Source: Streptomyces paludis (GTDB lineage: Bacteria > Actinomycetota > Actinomycetes > Streptomycetales > Streptomycetaceae). Taken from it: 64,000 nucleotides of DNA. The notes beneath the pieces were generated by a model. That model worked only from the letters and a program-made list of their open reading frames with translations. It did no database searches and was not told the origin of the DNA. Positions 1 to 8,813 of this stretch are shown here, piece after piece; position 1 is the stretch's first letter, and each line of letters opens with the position of its first letter. The position numbers and the translations under genes are program-made. The stretch spans positions 5,518,001 to 5,582,000 of the forward strand of contig NZ_CP031194.1 in the NCBI RefSeq assembly GCF_003344965.1, read 5' to 3'.

Positions 1-1
1 C

Positions 2-874
2 CCCGCCACCAGCGCCAATCTCGGCCCGGGCTTCGACGCCCTGGGCCTGTCGCTGGGGCTCTACGACGATGTGGTCGTCCGCGTCGCCGATTCCGGACTG
101 CACGTCGACATCGCGGGTGAGGGCGCCGAGACGCTTCCCCGTGACGAGGACCATCTGCTCGTACGCTCCCTGCGCACCGCCTTCGACCTGCTCGGCGGAC
201 AGCCGCGCGGCCTGGAGGTCGTCTGCGCGAACCGCATTCCGCACGGCCGCGGACTCGGCTCCTCCTCCGCGGCGATCTGCGCCGGCATCGTCGCCGCGCG
301 GGCCGTCACGATAGGCGGGGACGCCCGGCTCGACGACGCGGCGCTGCTGGAGCTGGCGACCGAGATCGAGGGCCACCCCGACAATGTCGCCGCCTGTCTG
401 CTCGGCGGCTTCACGCTGGCCTGGATGGACGGCGGCGCGGCCCGCGCCATCAGGATGGATCCCGTCGATTCCATCGTTCCGGTGGTTTTCGTGCCCGGCA
501 AGGCCGTACTGACCGAGACCGCCCGCGGACTGCTGCCGCGCACCGTCCCCCATGTGGACGCCGCCGCCAACGCCGGCCGCGCGGCGCTGCTCGTCGAGGC
601 CATGACCAGACGCCCCGAACTGCTGCTGCCCGCCACCGAGGACCGGCTGCACCAGGACTACCGGACGCCGGCCATGCCGCGGAGCCTGGCGCTGGTCAAC
701 CGGCTGCGCGCGGACGGTGTCCCGGCCGTGGTCTCCGGCGCGGGCCCCACGGTCCTCGCGCTGGTCGAGGACGGCGCGGCCGACAAGGTCGTACGGCTGG
801 CGGGGGAGGGATGGGCCGCCCACCGGCTCTCCCTCGATGCCGCGGGAGCGAGTGTTCTGCCGCTCGGCTCGTAG
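2..874 (+). CDS. thrB: Homoserine kinase, 5' end missing
   Basis: Phosphorylates L-homoserine to O-phosphohomoserine in threonine biosynthesis; cytosolic. The reading frame is open from base 2 and begins inside the first GHMP-kinase motif (PATSANLGPGFD), so only a few N-terminal residues lie outside the window. The GHMP ATP-binding loop is seen as GRGLGSSSAA, and the C-terminal glycine-rich GHMP motif as VSGAGPTVLAL. The gene ends at a TAG and is followed by a 404-bp leader region before rho. In Streptomyces it normally follows hom and thrC, which would lie to the left. The identification is firm; only the start is unseen. Confidence 0.95.
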   Translation, partial: PATSANLGPGFDALGLSLGLYDDVVVRVADSGLHVDIAGEGAETLPRDEDHLLVRSLRTAFDLLGGQPRGLEVVCANRIPHGRGLGSSSAAICAGIVAARAVTIGGDARLDDAALLELATEIEGHPDNVAACLLGGFTLAWMDGGAARAIRMDPVDSIVPVVFVPGKAVLTETARGLLPRTVPHVDAAANAGRAALLVEAMTRRPELLLPATEDRLHQDYRTPAMPRSLALVNRLRADGVPAVVSGAGPTVLALVEDGAADKVVRLAGEGWAAHRLSLDAAGASVLPLGS

Positions 875-1278
875 AGCCGAGTGATTGCCGGTGAGTGAGA
901 GGGGGAATGTTTGTTGGAGCCGGTAGTGTTAACCTCAAGTCTGCAACCGACGTCTTTCAGGCGCGGTGCTTCGTGTCCCGATTCGGGACCACCCTTCTTC
1001 CGGGAGCCTCCCCAACTGCCTGAGCAGCCTGCCTGAGCAGTTTTGAGCACGCACCGGAACCGGCGCGACACCCTTCGTTCTCCCTATGGATGGGCCGGAG
1101 CAGGGGATCTAGGGCCGGACCCATGGCACGTACGCACGTTTTGCACGTTCGCAGGATTTCTCCGCCGTACCCGGCGGGACCACCGCCCCGGCCCGGTCCA
1201 CAAGATGGGACCGCAGCCGGACAGCACAACCGGTCGCCGAGCCAGAAGGCCGACGTCCGCTCCAGGGAAGGACCCTTC
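875..1278 (+). promoter_or_regulatory. thrB-rho intergenic region, probable rho promoter and leader
   Basis: This 404-bp stretch has no convincing gene. A -10-like TAGTGT followed by TTAACC lies near 925-934, with no good -35 at the expected distance, so any promoter here is a guess. A ribosome-binding site (GGAAGGA) at 1265-1271 precedes the GTG of rho. Long leaders upstream of rho are common because Rho can autoregulate, but no specific structure is claimed. Confidence 0.3.
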
Positions 1279-3372
1279 GTGAGCGACACCACCGATCTGA
1301 TGGGCGTGACTGCCGACAGCAGTGTCGACACCACCGCGCCCGCCGAAGGTGCTGCCACTGGCACCACCGCACGGCGCCGCCGCTCCGGCACCGGCCTCGA
1401 CGGCATGGTTCTGGCCGAGTTGCAGCAGGTCGCGTCGGGCCTCGGCATCAGGGGCACCGCGCGGATGCGCAAGAGCCAGCTGATCGAGGTCATCAAGGAA
1501 GCGCAGGCCGGCTCGCCGTCCGCCGCCCGGGCCGCCGACAGCAATGGCGCCGACGCCGAGACCAAGCCGAAGCGCCGCGCCACCTCCAAGGCCCGTACGG
1601 GCGACGCCGCTGCCGCCACCGAGCCGAAGGCCGACCAGGCCGAGCAGGCCACGGCGCAGCAGCAGATCGACATCCCGGGCCAGCCCGCCAGCGACGACCA
1701 GCCCGCGGGCGAGCGCCGTCGCCGCCGGGCCACCGCGCAGGCCGGCAGCCCCGAGACCAAGGCGGAGGCCAAGACCGAGGCGCCCGCCGAGGTCAGGACC
1801 GACGCGGGGCCCGACGCCAAGGCCGAGGCCGCCGTCTCCGTCTCCGGCGGCGCCGCAGCCCAGGGCGAGGCCGACGGCCGCCGCGGCGACCGCCAGGACC
1901 GCGCTCAGCGCGGCGAGCGCGGTGACCGCGAGCGCGGCGACCGCAGGGACCGCCAGCGCGACCGCCGCGGCAAGGGCGACGACCAGCAGGGCGGCCAGCA
2001 GCAGGGCTCCGCCGGCCGTCAGCAGCGCGACAACCGTGAGGGCCGGGGCGAGGGCCGCGGCGACAACCGCGGTGGCCAGAACGTCGGCCAGAGCGCCCCG
2101 AACAACGGCCCGCAGGACGACTTCGACGACGAGGCGGGCGGCCGGCGCGGCCGGCGCGGGCGCTACCGCGACCGCCGCGGCCGTCGTGGGCGCGACGAGT
2201 TCGGCCCCGGCGAGCCGCAGGTCGCGGACGACGATGTGCTGATCCCCGTCGCGGGCATCCTCGACATCCTCGACAACTACGCGTTCATCCGGACCTCCGG
2301 CTACCTGCCGGGCCCGAACGACGTGTACGTGTCGCTCGCCCAGGTCCGTAAGAACGGCCTGCGCAAGGGTGACCACGTCACCGGCGCCGTGCGCCAGCCC
2401 AAGGACGGCGAGCGCCGCGAGAAGTTCAACGCGCTGGTCCGGCTCGACTCCGCCAACGGCATGGCCGCCGACTCCGGCCGGGGCCGTCCCGAGTTCCAGA
2501 AGCTGACGCCGCTCTACCCGCAGGACAGGCTCCGCCTGGAGACCGACCCGGGCGTCACGACGACGCGCATCATCGACCTGGTCGCCCCCATCGGCAAGGG
2601 CCAGCGCGGTCTGATCGTGGCCCCGCCGAAGACCGGCAAGACCATGATCCTCCAGGCCATCGCCAACGCGATCACGGTCAACAGCCCCGAGTGCCATCTG
2701 ATGGTCGTCCTCGTCGACGAGCGCCCGGAAGAAGTCACCGACATGCAGCGGTCGGTCAAGGGCGAGGTCATCTCCTCGACCTTCGACCGGCCCGCCGAGG
2801 ACCACACCACCGTCGCCGAGCTGGCCATCGAGCGCGCCAAGCGCCTTGTGGAGCTGGGTCACGACGTGGTCGTCCTGCTGGACTCGATCACCCGTCTGGG
2901 CCGCGCGTACAACCTCGCGGCGCCCGCCTCGGGCCGCATCCTCTCCGGTGGTGTCGACTCGACCGCGCTCTACCCGCCGAAGCGCTTCTTCGGTGCCGCG
3001 CGCAACATCGAGGACGGCGGCTCGCTGACCATCCTGGCGACCGCGCTGGTCGAGACCGGATCCCGTATGGACGAGGTCATCTTCGAGGAGTTCAAGGGCA
3101 CCGGCAACATGGAGCTGCGGCTCGACCGGAAGCTCTCGGACAAGCGCATCTTCCCGGCGGTGGACGTGGACGCGTCCAGCACCCGCAAGGAAGAGATCCT
3201 CCTCGGCAGCGACGAGCTGGCCGTGGTCTGGAAGCTGCGCCGGGTGCTGCACGCGCTCGACCAGCAGCAGGCGATCGAGCTGCTCGTCGACAAGATGAAG
3301 AAGACGAAGTCGAACGCCGAGTTCCTGCTCCAGATCCAGAAGACGACCCCTGGTGGCAACGGAAACGACTGA
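1279..3372 (+). CDS. rho: Transcription termination factor Rho, actinobacterial long form
   Basis: Hexameric RNA helicase/ATPase that terminates transcription. I chose the GTG at 1279 (697 aa) because GGAAGGA sits 7 bases upstream and the protein then begins MSDTTDLMG; the frame stays open upstream to 1090. The Rho N-terminal helix bundle is around residues 42-75. A low-complexity basic/acidic insert of roughly 240 residues follows, rich in RGDR, RD and NQ. The RNA-binding fold is around 320-395, Walker A is APPKTGKTM (about 450), Walker B is [10 protein letters not shown] (about 528), and the R-loop segment is [11 protein letters not shown]. The insert makes it far longer than the roughly 420-aa enterobacterial protein, as is usual in Actinobacteria. 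Confidence 0.97.
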   Translation: MSDTTDLMGVTADSSVDTTAPAEGAATGTTARRRRSGTGLDGMVLAELQQVASGLGIRGTARMRKSQLIEVIKEAQAGSPSAARAADSNGADAETKPKRRATSKARTGDAAAATEPKADQAEQATAQQQIDIPGQPASDDQPAGERRRRRATAQAGSPETKAEAKTEAPAEVRTDAGPDAKAEAAVSVSGGAAAQGEADGRRGDRQDRAQRGERGDRERGDRRDRQRDRRGKGDDQQGGQQQGSAGRQQRDNREGRGEGRGDNRGGQNVGQSAPNNGPQDDFDDEAGGRRGRRGRYRDRRGRRGRDEFGPGEPQVADDDVLIPVAGILDILDNYAFIRTSGYLPGPNDVYVSLAQVRKNGLRKGDHVTGAVRQPKDGERREKFNALVRLDSANGMAADSGRGRPEFQKLTPLYPQDRLRLETDPGVTTTRIIDLVAPIGKGQRGLIVAPPKTGKTMILQAIANAITVNSPECHLMVVLVDERPEEVTDMQRSVKGEVISSTFDRPAEDHTTVAELAIERAKRLVELGHDVVVLLDSITRLGRAYNLAAPASGRILSGGVDSTALYPPKRFFGAARNIEDGGSLTILATALVETGSRMDEVIFEEFKGTGNMELRLDRKLSDKRIFPAVDVDASSTRKEEILLGSDELAVVWKLRRVLHALDQQQAIELLVDKMKKTKSNAEFLLQIQKTTPGGNGND

Positions 3373-3397
3373 CCGCGGCCTCAGCAGCCGTACCGTA

Positions 3398-3440
3398 CGG
3401 AAAATCCGTCCCGCCGCTCCGGCGCGGGGCGGATTTTCCG
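3398..3440 (+). terminator. Hairpin terminator after rho
   Basis: A perfect 11-bp outer stem (CGGAAAATCCG paired with CGGATTTTCCG) encloses a second G+C-rich stem with a TCCG loop. It begins 25 bases after the rho stop. There is no long T-run, as is usual for streptomycete terminators. Confidence 0.75.
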
Positions 3441-3620
3441 CGTCCGGGGGCCGGCGCCGGGCCGGAGACCTTTCCCACATCCGGTGTCCTCCTGCGCGTG
3501 CTGGGGAACCCTTCCGGATGCTTCACTGTCTGTACAAGTGGCGACATAGTGCGCCTCGTCACCACCACGGCAGGAGGCAGCCGGGGACGCAGGACGACAA
3601 CAGACACAGAGGGACGGCTC

Positions 3621-4724
3621 ATGAGCGACCGCAACAGCGGCCGAATACGCGGCGGCGGCCACCGCCGCGAACAGACGTCCACGCGGCGCCGCGCGGCGAC
3701 CGCGGTGGCCTGGTCGGCCGCCGCACTGGTGCTCGTCGGCGGGTCCGGACTCGGATACGTCTATTTCAAGCTCGACGGCAACATCAAGGGCGTCGACATC
3801 AACGCCATGCTCGGCCGCGACCGCCCCGCCAACGTCGACAACGGCTCGGAGGACATCCTCGTCCTCGGCTCGGACTCCCGGGCCGGCGCGAACGCCTCGT
3901 ACGGCAGGAGCGACGGCGGCAACGGACGCTCGGACACGGCGATGGTCGTCCACGTCTACAAGGGCCACAAGACCGCCAGCATCGTCTCCATACCGCGCGA
4001 CACCCTGGTCGACCGCCCCGACTGCACCGACAGCAAGGGCAACACGATCCCCGGGCAGCAGCTGTCGATGTTCAACGCGGCGTACGAGGTCGGCGGCCCC
4101 GCCTGCGCGGTCAAGACCGTCGAGCAGATGTCCGGCATCCGCATGGACCACTACATCGAGGTCGATTTCACCGGCTTCAAGAAGCTCATCGACGAGCTGG
4201 GCGGCGTGAAGATCACCACCGCCCAGTCGATCGACGACCCCAAGAGCCATCTCAAGCTCGCCGCCGGCACCCACACCCTCAACGGTGAGCAGTCCCTCGC
4301 GCTGGTACGGACCCGGCACGGCGTCGGGGACGGCAGCGACCTCGGCCGTATCCAGCTCCAGCAGGCGTTCGTCAAGGCGCTCATCGAGCAGGTCAAGAGC
4401 ATCGGCGTCTTGAGCAGCCCCAAAAAGCTGTACGACCTCGCCGACACCGCCACCAAGGCCATCACCCCGGACTCCCAGCTCGCCTCGGTGAACGCGCTGA
4501 TCGGCTTCGCCGACGGCCTCCAGCACCTCGGCGCCAAGGACGTCCACATGATCACCCTGCCGGTACGGTACGACCCCGCCGACCCGAACCGCGTCCTCGC
4601 CCTCCCGGCCGCCTCCCAGCAGGTCTGGACGGCCCTCAAGCAGGACAAACCGATCCCCGCCTCCGTGACCAGGGACTCCGCCGGGGACAAGGGGCCGGCG
4701 CACGGCGTGGTCACCGGCGGCTGA
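3621..4724 (+). CDS. LytR-CpsA-Psr (LCP) family cell-wall glycopolymer ligase
   Basis: LCP proteins transfer undecaprenyl-linked glycopolymers (teichoic acid-like or arabinogalactan-like) onto peptidoglycan at the outer membrane face. The ATG at 3621 follows GAGGGACGG and gives 367 aa. A basic cytosolic N-terminus (residues 1-27) precedes one membrane helix (about 28-50). The LCP domain starts near 76 with DILVLGSDSR, continues with SIPRDTLVD near 122, and has the conserved Arg-rich segment RTRHGVGDGSDLGR near 228. It lies between the rho terminator and rpmE as its own unit, closed by a hairpin that overlaps its stop codon. The exact polymer handled cannot be told from sequence. Confidence 0.92.
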   Translation: MSDRNSGRIRGGGHRREQTSTRRRAATAVAWSAAALVLVGGSGLGYVYFKLDGNIKGVDINAMLGRDRPANVDNGSEDILVLGSDSRAGANASYGRSDGGNGRSDTAMVVHVYKGHKTASIVSIPRDTLVDRPDCTDSKGNTIPGQQLSMFNAAYEVGGPACAVKTVEQMSGIRMDHYIEVDFTGFKKLIDELGGVKITTAQSIDDPKSHLKLAAGTHTLNGEQSLALVRTRHGVGDGSDLGRIQLQQAFVKALIEQVKSIGVLSSPKKLYDLADTATKAITPDSQLASVNALIGFADGLQHLGAKDVHMITLPVRYDPADPNRVLALPAASQQVWTALKQDKPIPASVTRDSAGDKGPAHGVVTGG

Positions 4725-4742
4725 GCGGGCCGCTCAGCCGCC
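4716..4742 (+). terminator. Palindromic hairpin overlapping the LCP stop codon
   Basis: A 27-bp near-perfect palindrome (GGCGGCTGAGCGG, one base, CCGCTCAGCCGCC) contains the TGA stop of the LCP gene. It is best explained as a terminator whose left arm is coding. Confidence 0.65.
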
Positions 4743-4801
4743 GGGCCGGCCCACCCGGCCGCCGGACCGGCCCGCGGGAATACTTTCCGCCGCACCCCGG
4801 T

Positions 4802-4856
4802 TTGGGCAGATGCGGCCGGTCCTGGCAGACTGGTACGTCGGCCCCGGTTCACGTAC
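4802..4856 (+). promoter_or_regulatory. Putative rpmE promoter and leader hairpin
   Basis: TTGGGC at 4802-4807 and CAGACT at 4826-4831 form an 18-bp-spaced promoter-like pair. Just downstream, GTACGT (4833-4838) can pair with ACGTAC (4851-4856) around a CGGCCCCGG-containing loop, so the hairpin would sit at the 5' end of the transcript. Structured L31 leaders have been proposed for Actinobacteria and would fit this place, but covariation was not tested here. Confidence 0.4.
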
Positions 4857-4907
4857 GAGCAACTCCGCGCGTGCGACCCGGCGCCCTCCCGAAACTAGGA
4901 GAACCCC

Positions 4908-5132
4908 TTGAAGCGCGACATCCACCCCACGTACGTCGAGACCCAGGTCAGCTGCACCTGTGGCGCGTCGTTCGTCACCCGCAGCACCATCGAGAGCGGC
5001 TCCATCCGCGCCGACCTGTGCTCCGAGTGCCACCCGTTCTACACGGGCAAGCAGAAGATCCTCGACACCGGTGGCCGCGTGGCCCGCTTCGAGGCCCGCT
5101 TCGGCAAGGCCGCTGCCGCCGCCAAGAAGTAG
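4908..5132 (+). CDS. rpmE: 50S ribosomal protein L31, zinc-binding (C+) type
   Basis: A 74-aa bL31 protein of the large ribosomal subunit. It starts at TTG (4908) after an AGGAG. Four Zn ligands are visible: SCTCGAS near residue 16 and [11 protein letters not shown] near residue 38, so this is the cysteine-containing form. In Streptomyces a cysteine-free paralogue under Zur usually exists elsewhere and replaces this one under zinc starvation. Typical features include the opening MKRDIHPTY and a C-terminal basic/Ala tail. It stands between its own leader and a strong hairpin terminator. Confidence 0.96.
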   Translation: MKRDIHPTYVETQVSCTCGASFVTRSTIESGSIRADLCSECHPFYTGKQKILDTGGRVARFEARFGKAAAAAKK

Positions 5133-5143
5133 CGAGCCTTCCG

Positions 5144-5188
5144 CGCCGGTTCCCGGCGCCCCGATCGACCGGGGCGTCGGGACCGGCG
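5144..5188 (+). terminator. Long hairpin between rpmE and prfA
   Basis: A stem of about 19 bp with one mismatch (CGCCGGTTCCCG...CGCCCCG pairing with CGGGGCG...CGGGACCGGCG, loop ATCGAC) begins 12 bases after the rpmE stop and is followed by CTTTGG. Confidence 0.75.
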
Positions 5189-5258
5189 CTTTGGCGTCCC
5201 GAAGCACCTTCGCAGCACTCTCGCAGCACTTCTTACGTACGAAACCAGGAGCCCCCGA

Positions 5259-6338
5259 ATGTTCGAGGCGGTCGAGGAACTGATCGGCGAGCACGCCGAT
5301 CTGGAGAAGAAGCTCGCCGACCCGTCGGTCCACGCGGACCAGGGCAACGCGCGCAAGCTCAACAAGCGTTACGCCGAGCTGACCCCGATCGTCGCCACGT
5401 ACCGCTCCTGGAAGCAGCTGGGCGAGGACATCGCCACCGCCCGCGAGTTCGCCGCCGACGACCCGGACTTCCTCGCCGAGGCCAAGGAGCTGGAGAAGCG
5501 GCGCGAAGAGGTCACCGAGAAGCTGCGCCTGCTGCTCGTCCCGCGCGACCCCAGCGACGACAAGGACGTGATCCTTGAGGTCAAGGCGGGCGCGGGCGGC
5601 GACGAGTCGGCGCTCTTCGCCGGCGACCTGCTGCGGATGTATCTGCGGTACGCCGAGCGCGTCGGCTGGAAGACTGAGATCATCGACGCCACCGAGTCCG
5701 AGCTGGGCGGCTACAAGGACGTCCAGGTCGCCGTGAAGACCAAGGGCGGCAACGGCGCCACCGAGCCCGGCCAGGGCGTCTGGGCGCGGCTGAAGTACGA
5801 GGGCGGCGTGCACCGCGTACAGCGCGTGCCCTCCACCGAGTCCCAGGGCCGGATCCACACCTCCGCCGCCGGTGTGCTCGTCACGCCCGAGGCCGAGGAG
5901 GTCGACGTCGAGATCCACGCCAACGATCTCCGTATCGACGTCTACCGCTCCTCGGGACCTGGCGGCCAGTCCGTCAACACCACCGACTCCGCCGTCCGCA
6001 TCACCCATCTGCCGACCGGTGTCGTCGCCTCCTGCCAGAACGAGAAGAGCCAGCTCCAGAACAAGGAGCAGGCCATGCGTATCCTGCGTTCGCGGCTGCT
6101 CGCCGCCGCGCAGGAGGAGGCGGAGAAGAACGCGGCGGACGCCCGGCGCAGCCAGGTCCGTACCGTCGACCGGTCCGAGAAGATCCGTACGTACAACTTC
6201 CCGGAAAACCGGATCTCCGACCACCGCGTCGGCTTCAAGGCGTACAACTTGGACCAGGTGCTCGACGGAGAGCTGGACGCCGTCATCCAGGCATGTGTGG
6301 ACGCCGACTCGGCGGCGAAGCTCGCCGCCGCCCAGTAA
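5259..6338 (+). CDS. prfA: Peptide chain release factor 1
   Basis: Recognises UAA and UAG stop codons and triggers peptidyl-tRNA hydrolysis. The protein is 359 aa, starting at ATG (5259). The stop-codon recognition tripeptide is the RF1 type (PxT, here PST in [10 protein letters not shown], near residue 190). The catalytic GGQ is in [17 protein letters not shown] near residue 232. No programmed frameshift is present, which also fits RF1 rather than RF2. The next gene, prmC, encodes the methyltransferase that modifies the GGQ glutamine, a conserved pairing. Confidence 0.97.
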   Translation: MFEAVEELIGEHADLEKKLADPSVHADQGNARKLNKRYAELTPIVATYRSWKQLGEDIATAREFAADDPDFLAEAKELEKRREEVTEKLRLLLVPRDPSDDKDVILEVKAGAGGDESALFAGDLLRMYLRYAERVGWKTEIIDATESELGGYKDVQVAVKTKGGNGATEPGQGVWARLKYEGGVHRVQRVPSTESQGRIHTSAAGVLVTPEAEEVDVEIHANDLRIDVYRSSGPGGQSVNTTDSAVRITHLPTGVVASCQNEKSQLQNKEQAMRILRSRLLAAAQEEAEKNAADARRSQVRTVDRSEKIRTYNFPENRISDHRVGFKAYNLDQVLDGELDAVIQACVDADSAAKLAAAQ

Positions 6339-6344
6339 CCACCA

Positions 6345-6372
6345 CCGGCAACCGACTCCCGGCAACCGACTC
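6345..6372 (+). repeat. 14-bp tandem duplication between prfA and prmC
   Basis: CCGGCAACCGACTC occurs twice back to back (6345-6358 and 6359-6372). No function is inferred; it is probably a slippage duplication. Confidence 0.7.
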
Positions 6373-6393
6373 TCGCACTCCGGAGGAACCAGC

Positions 6394-7278
6394 GTGCAGC
6401 CACATTCTGGGGGGACCAGCGACTCCCAGCGGCGCAGCCTGCTGCTCGCGGAGGTGGCCCAGGCCACCCAGCGGCTGGCCGACGCGGGCGTGCCCTCGCC
6501 GCGCTTCGACGCGGAGGAACTCGCCGCGTACGTGCACGGCGTCAAGCGGGGAGAGCTGCACCGCGTCAAGGACGCGGACTTCGACGCCCGGTACTGGGAA
6601 GCCATCGCCCGCCGCGAGGCCCGCGAGCCGCTCCAGCACATCACCGGCCGCGCCTTCTTCCGCTATCTGGAACTCCAGGTCGGGCCGGGGGTGTTCGTAC
6701 CGCGCCCGGAGACCGAATCGGTCGTCGGCTGGGCCATAGACGCCGTCCGCGCGATGGATGTCGTCGAGCCGATCGTCGTCGACCTGTGCTCCGGCTCCGG
6801 CGCGATCGCCCTCGCGATGGCCCAGGAGGTGCCGCGCTCGCGCGTGCACGCCGTGGAGCTGTCCGAGGACGCCCTCGCCTGGACCCGGAAGAACGCGGCG
6901 GGGTCGCGGGTCGCCGTACACCAGGGCGACGCGCTGAGCGCGCTGCCCGAGCTGGACGGCCAGGTCGACCTGGTCATCTCCAACCCGCCGTACATCCCGC
7001 TCACCGAGTGGGAGTACGTCGCCCCCGAGGCCCGCGACCACGACCCCGAGATGGCGCTCTTCTCCGGCGAGGACGGCCTCGACACCATCCGCGGGATCGA
7101 GCGCACCGCGCACCGGCTGCTGCGGCCCGGCGGGCTCGTCGTCATCGAGCACGCGGACACGCAGGGCGGCCAGGTGCCGTGGATCTTCAGCGAGGAGGCG
7201 GGCTGGGCCGACGCGGCCGACCACCCCGACCTGAACAAGCGCCCGCGCTTCGCGACCGCGCGCAAGGCTCTGCCGTGA
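6394..7278 (+). CDS. prmC: Release factor glutamine methyltransferase PrmC
   Basis: SAM-dependent N5-methylation of the GGQ glutamine in RF1 and RF2; cytosolic. The GTG at 6394 follows CGGAGGAACC and gives 294 aa. The N-terminal helical domain recognises the factor. The SAM-binding motif VVDLCSGSGAIALAMA is near residue 130 and the catalytic NPPY (ISNPPYIPLTEWE) near residue 196. The first 12 residues look unlike the family I know, which begins closer to LLLAEVAQATQRLAD, so the start may be poorly conserved; no ATG/GTG lies nearer that point. It lies 55 bases after prfA, probably on the same transcript. Confidence 0.94.
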   Translation: MQPHSGGTSDSQRRSLLLAEVAQATQRLADAGVPSPRFDAEELAAYVHGVKRGELHRVKDADFDARYWEAIARREAREPLQHITGRAFFRYLELQVGPGVFVPRPETESVVGWAIDAVRAMDVVEPIVVDLCSGSGAIALAMAQEVPRSRVHAVELSEDALAWTRKNAAGSRVAVHQGDALSALPELDGQVDLVISNPPYIPLTEWEYVAPEARDHDPEMALFSGEDGLDTIRGIERTAHRLLRPGGLVVIEHADTQGGQVPWIFSEEAGWADAADHPDLNKRPRFATARKALP

Positions 7279-7442
7279 GCAGGCCGGTCTTCCGTCTCTC
7301 CTGCTCTGCCTCCGGGCCCGGTCCAGCCGTGTCCCGGATCCCAGGTTTCTCGACGTTCCCCACTTTCTCCACTTTCTCAGCCCTCTCCACTCTCTCCGCT
7401 TCGAACACCCCGTCCGTGTATGTGCACGAGGAGGCCCGTTAA

Positions 7443-8090
7443 ATGGCTCGGCGATACGACTGCAACGACGCTACTGACCGCACCACGGGTCTGCGCGAGG
7501 CCGCGTCCGCCGTCCGCCGCGGCGAGCTGGTCGTGCTCCCCACGGATACGGTCTACGGCATCGGCGCCGACGCCTTCAGCTCGGACGCGGTCGCCGATCT
7601 GCTGACCGCGAAGGGGCGCGGACGCAGCATGCCCACCCCCGTGCTGATCGGCTCCCCGAACACGCTGCACGGCCTGGTCACGGACTTCTCCGAGCAGGCG
7701 TGGGAGCTGGTCGACGCGTTCTGGCCGGGCGCCCTGACCCTGGTCGCCAAGCACCAGCCGTCCCTCCAGTGGGACCTCGGGGACACCCGGGGCACCGTCG
7801 CCATCCGGATGCCGCTGCACCCCGTCGCGATCGAGCTGCTCACCGAGGTCGGCCCGATGGCCGTCTCCAGCGCCAATCTCACGGGACACCCCGCTCCCGA
7901 GGACTGCGACGCCGCCCAGGAGATGCTGGGGGACTCCGTCTCCGTCTACCTCGACGGCGGCCCCACGCCCGCCAACATCCCCTCCTCCATCGTCGATGTC
8001 ACCGGCCGGGTCCCGGTGCTGTTGCGGGCCGGCGCCCTCGATGCGGAGGAGCTGCGCAAGGTGGTACCCGACCTTGAGGTGGCCAATTGA
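7443..8090 (+). CDS. tsaC: L-threonylcarbamoyladenylate synthase (Sua5/YrdC/YwlC family)
   Basis: Makes threonylcarbamoyl-AMP from Thr, bicarbonate and ATP for the t6A37 modification of ANN-decoding tRNAs. The protein is 215 aa, a single YrdC domain without the C-terminal Sua5 domain. The substrate-site motif ELVVLPTDTVYGIGADA lies near residues 29-45, followed by KGRGRSMPTPVLI and the conserved SSANLTGHPAP near residue 140. The ATG at 7443 follows GAGGAGG. The stop overlaps the TTG start of the next gene (TTGA), so the two are translationally coupled. Confidence 0.92.
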   Translation: MARRYDCNDATDRTTGLREAASAVRRGELVVLPTDTVYGIGADAFSSDAVADLLTAKGRGRSMPTPVLIGSPNTLHGLVTDFSEQAWELVDAFWPGALTLVAKHQPSLQWDLGDTRGTVAIRMPLHPVAIELLTEVGPMAVSSANLTGHPAPEDCDAAQEMLGDSVSVYLDGGPTPANIPSSIVDVTGRVPVLLRAGALDAEELRKVVPDLEVAN

Positions 8091-8752
8091 CCGCCCCTGA
8101 GGGGCGTGGCATAGCGGAGACCGCACACACCGGCACTCCCTTCCGCATCCTCCACGTCAGTACCGGCAACGTCTGCCGCTCGCCCATCACCGAGCGGCTG
8201 AACCGGCACGCCCTCAGCGTCCGCCTGGGGGAGCGGCTCCCCGGCGGGCTGATCGTGGAGAGCGCGGGCACCTGGGGACACGAGGGCGCCCCCATGGAGG
8301 CCAACGCCGAGGCCGTCCTCGCCGACTTCGGCGCGGACGCCACCGGTTTCGTCGGCCGGGAGCTGCTCGACGAGCACGTCATACGCGCCGATCTCGTCCT
8401 CACCGCGACCCGCGACCACCGCGCCCAGGTGATCTCCATGGGCCACTCCGCGGGGCTGCGCACCTTCACGCTGAAGGAGTTCACCCGGCTGGTACGCGCC
8501 ATAGACCCGGCCACCCTGCCCGACCCACTGGACGAGGGCGTCGTAGAACGAGCCCGCGCCCTGGTACGAGCCGCCGCCGCGCTACGCGGCTGGCTACTGG
8601 CCCCCACAGCCGAGGCCGACGAGGTCTACGACCCGTACGGCGCGCCCATCACGTTCTTCCGCTCCATCGGCGAGGAAATCCACCAGGCCCTGGACCCAGT
8701 GGTAACGGCCCTGACGGGGGTCCCGGACGGCGGGGGAGACCGGGCGGCGTAG
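8087..8752 (+). CDS. Low-molecular-weight protein-tyrosine-phosphatase-like protein, catalytic Cys replaced by Ser
   Basis: The fold is that of low-molecular-weight tyrosine phosphatases (221 aa, TTG start at 8087 overlapping the previous stop). The P-loop should read C-x5-R-S/T; here residues 25-32 are STGNVCRS, so the nucleophilic position (residue 25) is Ser, encoded by AGT, while Cys30 and Arg31 are kept. The C-terminal DPYG near residue 183 matches the general-acid loop. With Ser as nucleophile, phosphatase turnover is not expected; a phospho-binding or other role is inferred. It sits between tsaC and, after a repeat-filled insertion, glyA and the WecA-type gene, a place typical for this protein in Streptomyces. 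Confidence 0.85.
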   Translation: MTAPEGRGIAETAHTGTPFRILHVSTGNVCRSPITERLNRHALSVRLGERLPGGLIVESAGTWGHEGAPMEANAEAVLADFGADATGFVGRELLDEHVIRADLVLTATRDHRAQVISMGHSAGLRTFTLKEFTRLVRAIDPATLPDPLDEGVVERARALVRAAAALRGWLLAPTAEADEVYDPYGAPITFFRSIGEEIHQALDPVVTALTGVPDGGGDRAA

Positions 8753-8813
8753 GGAGAGGGTCCGGTGGGGGCGGGCCGAGGCCCAAGGGCTGCCGGTCTT
8801 GCCGGTCTTGTCT

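Noticed and set aside
1084..3480. 798-aa ORF antisense to rho
   Set aside because: Low-complexity shadow of the rho insert; rho is certain on the plus strand.
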